Assembly (NCBI GenBank): GCA_025935655.1
Contig: JAICUV010000003.1
Location: 1 to 33,908 of the forward strand
From: Chloroflexota bacterium
GTDB lineage: Bacteria; Chloroflexota; Limnocylindria; Limnocylindrales; CSP1-4
DNA: 33,908 nucleotides
Direction of reading: 5' to 3'
Below, piece by piece: positions 6,325-12,997 of the stretch (position 1 is its first letter; every line of letters begins with the position of its first letter). The notes beneath the pieces are model-generated. The model saw only the letters and a program-made list of their open reading frames with translations. It was not told the origin of the DNA and did no database searches. A program made the translations under genes and the position numbers.

Positions 6325-8079
6325 ATGAGCGCCTACCGCGGCGTCCTGGGCAACAGCTCCCTCGTCCGGCTGTTCGCCGGCGAGTTCATCTCGGGGATCG
6401 GCGACTGGCTGTACCTCGTCGCCCTGCTGGTCATCGTCTACAACGAGAGCCAGGACCCGCTGCTGCTGGGCATCGTGGGTGCCGCGCGGATCATCCCGTA
6501 CGTGCTCCTGTCGGTGCCCGCCGGGATCATCGTGGACCGGTTCGACCGGCGGCTCGTGCTGCTCGTCACCGACGTGGCCCGCGGCCTGATCATGGTGGCG
6601 CTGACGATCATCGTCGCCAACGACGGACCCCTCCTCGCCGTCGTGGGCCTCGCGATCTTCGCGACCTGCTTCTCGTGCTTCTTCCGCCCGGCGATCGGCG
6701 CCTACATGCCCAGCCTGGTGCGCGACGAGCGCGAGCTCGGCCCGGCGAACAGCCTGTTCGCGACCCTCGGCGAGCTGTCGTTCATCATCGGGCCCGCGCT
6801 CGCGGGGATCATCATCGCGGCCTCCGACCTCACGCTCGCGTTCGCGATCAACGCGGTGACCTTCGCGGTCGTCGCGATCACCCTCGCGACCCTCCCGCCC
6901 GGCCTCCCGGGCAAGCCCGCGGGCGGCGTGAACCCCTCCCTCCCGGTGGACGACGCTGCGCCCGTCGCCGCCACGGAGGACGTCGCCGTCACCGCCGGTG
7001 CCGACGGCCCCGGGGCCGGTGCCGCGGCCGCCGCTCCTGCCGGCGCCGCGGCTGCGACCGACGAGCTGAGCACGCGCGCCCGGATCATGGCGCTCCGCCG
7101 TCCGCTCATGGGCATGATCGCCCTCGACACGACGGCCGGGTTCCTGTTCGGCGGGCTCTCGGTGCTCACCGTCATCATCGCCGTGGACCAGCTCAACGCC
7201 GGCGAGGCCGGCACGGGCTACCTCAACGCAGCCGTCGGCGTCGGCGGGGTCCTGGGAGCGATCGGCTCCGGCGCCATCCTCGCGCGCAAGAGCCTCGCAC
7301 CGGCGATGCTCGGCGGCGCGTTCATCCTCGCTGCCGGCTTCGTGATCCTCGGGTTCTCGACCTCGCTGCCGCCGGCCCTGTTCGCGATGGCGATCATCGC
7401 CGCCGGCTCGCTCGTCGCCGACGTCGTCAGCACGACGGTCTTCCAGCGGATCGTCCCGGACGAGCTGCGAGGCCGCGTGCTCGGCGGGATGCAGTCGATC
7501 ATGACCGGCACGTACGCGGCGGGCTCGCTGCTCCTCCCGGTCCTCGTGACGACGCTCGGCCCGCGGCTGATGCTCCCGATCGGCGGGGTGATCATCATGA
7601 TCGCGGCGTTCATCTCGTTCACGCTGCTCCGGCCGTACCTCACCCGCGAGGACGACGCGGCCGTCGATGCCATCACCCGGGTCAGCCGGCTGCCGCTGTT
7701 CGCCGGCGTGCCGGCCCCGGCCCTGGAGGCCGCCGCCGGCAGGCTGGTCCCCGTCTCGGTCAAGGCCGGGGATGTCGTCGTGCGCCAGGGCGAGCCGTCC
7801 GACCTGTTCTACATCATCGGCTCCGGCCGGTTCGCGGTCGACCAGACCGAGCCCGGGATCGGCGCGACGCACCGCCTGCGCGTCATGGGACCGGACGAGG
7901 TGTTCGGGGAGCTGGGCCTGATGAACGGCACCCCGCGCACCGCGACGGTGACCGCGGAGACGGACGGGACGCTGCTCTCGCTGCCGGGACCCGCGTTCCT
8001 GGAGCTCGTCAGCTCGGCGTCCGGGCTGTCCGGTCGCCTGACCGACCGCTACCGCGGCGTGGGCACCGCCGCCTCGTGA
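6325..8079 (+). CDS. MFS transporter fused to a C-terminal cyclic-nucleotide-binding domain
   Basis: A 584-residue membrane protein. Residues 1-190 and 260-435 carry two sets of about six hydrophobic helices of an MFS exporter resembling the EntS/MFS_3 group (Phe-Ile-Ser-Gly-Ile-Gly-Asp-Trp-Leu near the start, then a Pro-Ala-Gly-Ile-Ile-Val-Asp-Arg-Phe-Asp-Arg-Arg loop). An Ala/Pro/Gly/Asp-rich cytoplasmic linker joins the halves (about 195-255). From about 450 there is a cNMP-binding fold whose phosphate-binding cassette reads Phe527-Gly-Glu-Leu-Gly-Leu-Met-Asn-Gly-Thr-Pro-Arg538-Thr-Ala. Both the ribose-contacting Glu529 and phosphate-contacting Arg538 are kept, so ligand binding is likely. 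ATG 6325 starts the MFS homology, but the nearest ribosome site (GGAGG 6303-6307) is 17 bases away and better placed for an in-frame ATC at 6316. Substrate unknown; export gated by cAMP or another nucleotide is an inference. Confidence 0.85.
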   Translation: MSAYRGVLGNSSLVRLFAGEFISGIGDWLYLVALLVIVYNESQDPLLLGIVGAARIIPYVLLSVPAGIIVDRFDRRLVLLVTDVARGLIMVALTIIVANDGPLLAVVGLAIFATCFSCFFRPAIGAYMPSLVRDERELGPANSLFATLGELSFIIGPALAGIIIAASDLTLAFAINAVTFAVVAITLATLPPGLPGKPAGGVNPSLPVDDAAPVAATEDVAVTAGADGPGAGAAAAAPAGAAAATDELSTRARIMALRRPLMGMIALDTTAGFLFGGLSVLTVIIAVDQLNAGEAGTGYLNAAVGVGGVLGAIGSGAILARKSLAPAMLGGAFILAAGFVILGFSTSLPPALFAMAIIAAGSLVADVVSTTVFQRIVPDELRGRVLGGMQSIMTGTYAAGSLLLPVLVTTLGPRLMLPIGGVIIMIAAFISFTLLRPYLTREDDAAVDAITRVSRLPLFAGVPAPALEAAAGRLVPVSVKAGDVVVRQGEPSDLFYIIGSGRFAVDQTEPGIGATHRLRVMGPDEVFGELGLMNGTPRTATVTAETDGTLLSLPGPAFLELVSSASGLSGRLTDRYRGVGTAAS

Positions 8080-8091
8080 CGGGGCCCGTCA
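8077..8091. terminator. Palindrome joining two convergent stop codons
   Basis: TGACGGG-G-CCCGTCA is a perfect 15-base palindrome with one central base. It contains the TGA of the MFS gene at its left end and the reverse-strand stop of the lipoprotein gene at its right end. As RNA it can form only a short hairpin (six pairs with a three-base loop), so its strength as a bidirectional terminator is doubtful. Confidence 0.35.
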
Positions 8092-8910
8092 GGGCTTCGA
8101 GATCGTGATGTCCCGCCCCCAGCGCGAGTAGCTCAGCTCGAGGTCGATGGACACGGCCTGCAGCTGCCCGCTGACGCGCCCCGTGCCGTCCATGTTCCAC
8201 GTCCCGCGCACCGGGCGGCCGTCGGCGGTGACGACGAGCGTCAGCTTGGTCTTGCGGACGGTCTCGGCGGTGAGGTTGCGCGCCGGGATGAGCAGCGGGT
8301 GCATGTACATGCCGGTCGTCTCCACGAGGTAGTGGCCGGGCTCGCCCTTGACCTCGCCGAGGTACTGGACGTGGCCTCCCGCACGCAGCCCCGCGAACGG
8401 GTCCACCATCTCGGCCGGCGTCGCGCCCTTGACGGCCTTCCACGGATCCGCGTCGAACCGGAACCAGTCCGTGGTGCCGACGCGCCGGTACGCGGTGCGG
8501 GCGCGACCGCTCCGCGGGAAGTCGACCGTCGCCGTGAGCGCGGCGTCCGGGCCATCGATGTCGAGGGTGCCCTTCACGTCGAGGATGTCCGTGGTGTGGC
8601 GGGAGACGCCCTTGAACGTGACCCGGAACGACCGGTCGGTGTCGGCTGCGAACGCGCGCACGTTCGCGAGGACCGACAGCGCGGTGGCCGCGGCGGACGA
8701 CACGTCGGGCGTCGCGGAGGCGGCGGGTTCACCCGACGCCGCGGCGGCCGATGGCGCAGGCGCGGCGGGCGTCGGGGTCGCCAGGATCCCGCTGGGCAGG
8801 GGCGGCAGGGCCGTGGGGGCGCACGCGGCGACGACGACTGCCAGCGCGACAACGAGCGCGACAACGGGCGCGACCGCGGACACCGGGGCGGCATGGCGCA
8901 GGCCTGACAT
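8089..8910 (-). CDS. Secreted lipoprotein, LppX/LprG-like or unknown
   Basis: A 273-residue predicted lipoprotein. The signal peptide has a long Ala/Val core and lipobox Val-Val-Ala-Ala-Cys (Cys30), then a Pro/Ala/Ser-rich linker to about residue 75. The folded part starts around Thr-Ala-Leu-Ser-Val-Leu-Ala-Asn-Val and alternates beta-prone segments: Phe-Arg-Val-Thr-Phe-Lys-Gly, Val-Lys-Gly-Thr-Leu-Asp-Ile-Asp-Gly, Trp-Phe-Arg-Phe-Asp-Ala-Asp. This resembles the LppX/LprA/LprF/LprG and LolA-like folds that carry lipids between membranes, but the similarity is structural impression only. The frame extends to 9165. ATG at 8910 is chosen because the signal peptide begins there and GGGGGAG lies just upstream on the coding strand. 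The neighbouring GT-C gene is divergent and may share the 148-base promoter region. Confidence 0.7.
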   Translation of the reverse strand: MSGLRHAAPVSAVAPVVALVVALAVVVAACAPTALPPLPSGILATPTPAAPAPSAAAASGEPAASATPDVSSAAATALSVLANVRAFAADTDRSFRVTFKGVSRHTTDILDVKGTLDIDGPDAALTATVDFPRSGRARTAYRRVGTTDWFRFDADPWKAVKGATPAEMVDPFAGLRAGGHVQYLGEVKGEPGHYLVETTGMYMHPLLIPARNLTAETVRKTKLTLVVTADGRPVRGTWNMDGTGRVSGQLQAVSIDLELSYSRWGRDITISKP

Positions 8911-9058
8911 CGGCTCCCCCTGTACGGCGGGCGGCGTCGAGTGCCCGCTGCCGACGAGCCTACCCGGCCGGCGTGCGGCGTGCGCGGATGCAGACGAACG
9001 CGGACGATGGCCCGTGGACACGCGCGAGCCCGCCGCCCCGTGGCATCCTTCGCGCCGG

Positions 9059-10948
9059 ATGGACGAACAGGCAGCGAACCCGATCGAGCCCGCCCACGAG
9101 ACGGGCGACGGCGCGGCCGCGTCCGACCGGGCGCCGACCGACGTGGACCGGGCGCGCCGGCGCACCGACCAGCTGCGCCGGCAGCTGTTCCTCGCCCTCG
9201 GCCTGCTCCTCTGCTACGGCTTCTTCCTCCAGGCACCTGCGTGGAACGAGCTGAGCCGCTACGACCTCGTCCGGGCGGTGGTGGAGCAGGGGACCGTCCG
9301 GATCGACAGCTTCCACGAGAACACCGGGGACAAGGCGTTCAAGGACGGGCACTACTACTCGGACAAGGCGCCCGGGACGGCCATCCTCGGCGTCCCCGTC
9401 TACGCGGCCTATCTCGCGGTGAACCGCGTCGCCGGGATCGTCGACCCGCCCCAGGACGCCGCCGTGGCAGCGCTGGCGTTCGCGATCTGCGGGCTGCCCA
9501 CGGTCCTCCTGGCCATCCTGCTGGTGCGGTTCCTCATCCCACTCACGGGCGAGCCCTGGGCGCTGGTGACGGGGGCCGCGTTCGGGCTGGGGACGATCGC
9601 CTTCCCGTTCGCCACGATGCTCTTCGGGCATGCGCTCTCGGCGGCATGCCTGTTCGCGGCGTTCTTCCTGCTCCACCGCTGGCGGCGCACCCGGGGCCGC
9701 TGGGAGCCCTACGCGGCGGGGTTCCTCGGCGGCTGGGCGGTGATCACGGAGATCCCCGTGGTCCTGGGCGTCGCCGTCCTGTTCGTCTACGCCCTGTGGC
9801 TCGGTCGCGGCACGGCGCTCCGGTTCGTCGCCGGGGGCCTGCCCGTCGCGCTGCTCCTGGCGGGCTACAACTGGCTGACGTTCGGCAGCCCGGCGAGCCT
9901 CGGCTACCAGTACACGACGCTGTTCGCGGACCAGAACGCGCAGGGCATCGTCTCGATCGTCGTGCCGTCGGTCGGCGTCCTCGCGGACCTGCTGTTCAAC
10001 CCGCGTGGCCTGCTCGTGCTGGCGCCGTGGCTCGCGCTCGCGCCGCTCGGCCTGCTCGCCGCGCGGGACCGCGCGATCCGGGCGGAGGTGCTCGTGAGCG
10101 CCGCGGTCTGCGCCGTGTTCCTGACCTACAACAGCGGGGCGCTCAACCCGTTCGGCGGCTGGACGCCCGGGCCCCGCTATCTCGTCCCGATGCTGCCCTT
10201 CGCCGCCATCCTCGTCGCGCTCGCCCCCCGACGGATCCGCCCGATCACGGGCGTCCTGATGGCCTGGTCCGTGGCGGTCATGCTCGTCGCCACCGCGACC
10301 CGGCCCAACGCCCAGGAGCTGTACGCGAACCCCCTCGTCGAGCTGTGGATCCCGAGGCTGCTCGCCGGGCACCTCGCGGACAGCCTCGCATGGCACCGCT
10401 GGGGCTTCACCGGCATCGAGCCGCTCCTGCTGCTGGCCTTCGGCGTGGTCATCGCGGTGGCAGGTCTGCTCGCGACCCGGGCACGGGACCGGGCGTCCAA
10501 CGTCGTCGCCCTCGCGAGCGCGATCGCCCTGGGCGTCCTCATCGTCGCGTGCGCCGTCCCGGCCCCGGCGCCGGCCACGGTCCTGATGCCGGGCGCCTCG
10601 AGTGCGGACGGCCCGCCCGCGCTCGGCGTCGCCGCGAGCGGCGCGTACCGCGTGACCGCCGGTGGCGAGGACCACATGGTCATGTGGGCCCAGCTCGCGA
10701 ACGCCGGAGGCGCCGTCGACGGCACCCGGATCGAGTACCGGGTGGCCCCCGCGGACGACCTCGAGGCGGCAAAGGCGGTGTGGTACGGCGACGTGGCGTG
10801 GTCGCCGGGCGAGCGCGATGCGTCGTCGCTCGCCTGGACGGTCGACCCGGGCGTCGATCCCGCAACCCGCGCCTGGCAGGTCCGCGTGGTGGGGCCGGAC
10901 GAGGAGGTCCTCGCGACGACCGGCGCCTTCCGGCCGTTCCGGCCCTGA
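9059..10948 (+). CDS. Membrane glycosyltransferase, GT-C fold (PMT/ArnT-like)
   Basis: A 629-residue polytopic membrane protein. A charged N-terminal region (1-42) precedes helix 1 (about 43-60). A non-cytoplasmic loop follows, with Tyr-Asp-Leu-Val-Arg-Ala-Val-Val and a Tyr-Tyr-Ser-Asp102-Lys-Ala-Pro-Gly motif. The Asp-Lys-x-Pro-Gly loop is typical of bacterial dolichyl/polyprenyl-phosphate-mannose-type transferases (GT39/GT83-like). About ten more helices run to residue 510. The last 115 residues form a soluble, beta-rich domain (Tyr-Arg-Val-Thr-Ala-Gly-Gly, then Trp-Gln-Val-Arg-Val-Val-Gly-Pro). It likely moves a sugar from a lipid carrier to a cell-surface acceptor. The frame is open far upstream; ATG 9059 starts the recognisable protein, though no ribosome binding site precedes it. 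It converges with the M13 peptidase. Confidence 0.75.
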   Translation: MDEQAANPIEPAHETGDGAAASDRAPTDVDRARRRTDQLRRQLFLALGLLLCYGFFLQAPAWNELSRYDLVRAVVEQGTVRIDSFHENTGDKAFKDGHYYSDKAPGTAILGVPVYAAYLAVNRVAGIVDPPQDAAVAALAFAICGLPTVLLAILLVRFLIPLTGEPWALVTGAAFGLGTIAFPFATMLFGHALSAACLFAAFFLLHRWRRTRGRWEPYAAGFLGGWAVITEIPVVLGVAVLFVYALWLGRGTALRFVAGGLPVALLLAGYNWLTFGSPASLGYQYTTLFADQNAQGIVSIVVPSVGVLADLLFNPRGLLVLAPWLALAPLGLLAARDRAIRAEVLVSAAVCAVFLTYNSGALNPFGGWTPGPRYLVPMLPFAAILVALAPRRIRPITGVLMAWSVAVMLVATATRPNAQELYANPLVELWIPRLLAGHLADSLAWHRWGFTGIEPLLLLAFGVVIAVAGLLATRARDRASNVVALASAIALGVLIVACAVPAPAPATVLMPGASSADGPPALGVAASGAYRVTAGGEDHMVMWAQLANAGGAVDGTRIEYRVAPADDLEAAKAVWYGDVAWSPGERDASSLAWTVDPGVDPATRAWQVRVVGPDEEVLATTGAFRPFRP

Positions 10949-10963
10949 CCGCGGGCCCAGGGC
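10942..10963. terminator. Short inverted repeat across two convergent stops
   Basis: GCCCTG (10942-10947) and CAGGGC (10958-10963) form a six-base stem with a ten-base loop. The stem overlaps part of the TGA of the glycosyltransferase gene and the first base of the reverse-strand stop of the peptidase gene. A weak bidirectional terminator is possible. Confidence 0.3.
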
Positions 10964-12918
10964 TACCAGATCCGCGCGCGCGCCTCCTCGGGGAGGGCCA
11001 TCGGCGAGCCCTCGGGGATCCCGAACGTCGCCGCGAACGGCGGGAAGTTGGCGAGCGGGATGTTGGCGCGGTAGCGACCGGGCGAGTGCGGGTCGACGTT
11101 GGCCATCATCCGCAAATACGCGTCGGTGTAGTTGGTGCGCCAGATCGTGGCGTACGAGGCGAAGAACCGCTCGGCCGGCGTCATGCCGTCCACGATCGGC
11201 GTCTCGCCGTGGAGCGCCTCGTGGAGCGCGTTGTACGCGATCGCGACGCCGCCCAGGTCCGCGATGTTCTCGCCCAGCGTGAGCTGGCCGTTGACCGTCA
11301 CGTCGTCGGCGACCGGGCACGCGTTGAACTGCTCGACGAGCACCTGCGCGCGGCGCATGAACTCGGTCCGGTCCTCCTCCGTCCACCAGTTGCGCAGCGC
11401 GCCCTCGGCGTCGAACTGCGAGCCCTGGTCGTCGAAGCCGTGGGTCACCTCGTGGCCGATGACGCTCCCGATGCCGCCGTAGTTGACCGCGTCGTCCGCG
11501 TCCGCCCAGAAGAACGGCGGCTGGAGGATGCCCGCGGGGAACACGATCTCGTTGAGCAGCGGGTGGTAGTAGGCGTTGACGATGTGCGGCGGCAGGAGCC
11601 ATTCGCCCTTGTCGACGAATTCCCCGAGGCGGCCGAACTGGCGGTCGTGCTCGAACAGCGCGACGCGCATCCGGTTCTCGACGAACGAGGTGTGGACGGG
11701 CACGAACGCCGTGTAGTCTCGCCACTCGTCGGGGTAGCCGATCTTGAACGTGAAGCCGGCGAGCTTGCGCAGGGCCTCCACGCGCGTCGCGTCCGTCATC
11801 CAGGGGTTGGTCCGGATCGCCGTGCCCATGGCCTCGAGGAGGTGCTCCACGAGGTGCTCGCAGCGGTCCTTGGCAGCCGGCGGGAACGCCTCGTCCACGT
11901 ACAGCTGCGAGACGAGCTCGCCGATGTCCTGCGAGGCGAGGTCGAGGACCCGCTTCCAGCGCGGCTTCTGCTCCTGCTGGCCGCCGAGGAGCGTGCCGTA
12001 GAACCCGAACGCCTCGTCCTCGATCGCCTTCGGCAGGCTCGAGGCGTACGACCGCACGACGTGCCACCGCAGGTAGTGCCGGAGCGTCGCGACCGGGGTC
12101 TCCGCGAGCGCGGCATCGAGCTCCCGGAAGAACGCGGGGCAGTCCACGCTCACCGTGGGCTGCGTGCCGCCGATCTCGCGCACCAGCCCGGCAAGGCCGA
12201 AGCCCGGCATGAGCTCGTCCAGCGCGTCCACGGCGTGCCGGTTGAGGGTGAGCGTGGGGTCGCGTCGCTGGACCATCGTCAGCGAGGCGGCGGCGAGGCG
12301 GCGCTCGAACGCGAAGATCCCGTCGGCCGCGGCGGCCGCCTCCGCCTCGTCCGTGCCCAGGTTGCGGAGCTGCGCCGCGACGTGCGCCCGGTACGCGTCG
12401 ATGATCCCGAGCGAGCGCTCGTCCTCGCCCAGGTAGTAGTCCCGCTCCGGGAGGCCGAGCCCGCCCTGGTCCACGTAGACGAGGTACGCGCTCGCGTCCT
12501 CGAAGTCGGGCAGGATGCCGATGGTGTACAGCGCGCCGACGCCGTGGCGCTCGAGGTCCGGCGCGAGCGCCCGCAGGTCCGCCACCGAGGCGATCGCGTC
12601 GATCCGGTCCAGGAGCGGGCGCAGCGGCTCGGTCCCCGCCGCCTCGATCGTCGCCTCGTCCGTGCCCGCCATGAAGTAGTCGCCGACCTTGTGCCGCACG
12701 GAGCCGTCCTCGCCCGGGTCGTCTGCCGCCTCGTGGAGCAGCCGGTGGAGGAGCTCCTGGTTGCGCCGGTTGACCTCGTGGAAGGCCCCGTAGGCGCCGT
12801 ACTCGGGCGGCACCGGGTTCGCGGCCAGCCAGGCCCCGTTCACGTGCTGGTAGAAGTCGTCGGCGGGCGAGACGGTCGCGTCCCAGGACCCGCGGTCGAT
12901 CGGCGTCGTGGCGGTCAT
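10963..12918 (-). CDS. M13 family zinc metallopeptidase (PepO/neprilysin-like)
   Basis: A 651-residue peptidase that cleaves short peptides with one zinc ion. The zinc motif His489-Glu-Val-Thr-His493 and the third ligand Glu550 in Glu-Asn-Ile-Ala-Asp-Leu-Gly-Gly are both present, with the catalytic Glu490. The substrate-binding Asn-Ala-Tyr-Tyr motif lies upstream near Asn-Ala-Tyr-Tyr-His-Pro-Leu-Leu-Asn-Glu. The N-terminal half starts with the family's Asp-Asp-Phe-Tyr-Gln-His-Val-Asn-Gly-Ala-Trp block. The C-terminus Ala-Arg-Ile-Trp corresponds to the usual Cys-Arg-Val-Trp end but lacks the cysteine, as in other bacterial forms. There is no signal peptide, so it is cytoplasmic, like PepO. ATG 12918 follows a GGGGAG site; the open frame runs upstream to 13311 but overlaps the ATPase gene. 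Confidence 0.93.
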   Translation of the reverse strand: MTATTPIDRGSWDATVSPADDFYQHVNGAWLAANPVPPEYGAYGAFHEVNRRNQELLHRLLHEAADDPGEDGSVRHKVGDYFMAGTDEATIEAAGTEPLRPLLDRIDAIASVADLRALAPDLERHGVGALYTIGILPDFEDASAYLVYVDQGGLGLPERDYYLGEDERSLGIIDAYRAHVAAQLRNLGTDEAEAAAAADGIFAFERRLAAASLTMVQRRDPTLTLNRHAVDALDELMPGFGLAGLVREIGGTQPTVSVDCPAFFRELDAALAETPVATLRHYLRWHVVRSYASSLPKAIEDEAFGFYGTLLGGQQEQKPRWKRVLDLASQDIGELVSQLYVDEAFPPAAKDRCEHLVEHLLEAMGTAIRTNPWMTDATRVEALRKLAGFTFKIGYPDEWRDYTAFVPVHTSFVENRMRVALFEHDRQFGRLGEFVDKGEWLLPPHIVNAYYHPLLNEIVFPAGILQPPFFWADADDAVNYGGIGSVIGHEVTHGFDDQGSQFDAEGALRNWWTEEDRTEFMRRAQVLVEQFNACPVADDVTVNGQLTLGENIADLGGVAIAYNALHEALHGETPIVDGMTPAERFFASYATIWRTNYTDAYLRMMANVDPHSPGRYRANIPLANFPPFAATFGIPEGSPMALPEEARARIW

Positions 12919-12997
12919 GCGCTCCCCTGTGGCGTTGCGATGGGCACCCGCCTGCGACCGTACCAGATGGCGTCCCCGGCCCGCGGCGGCGGACCGG

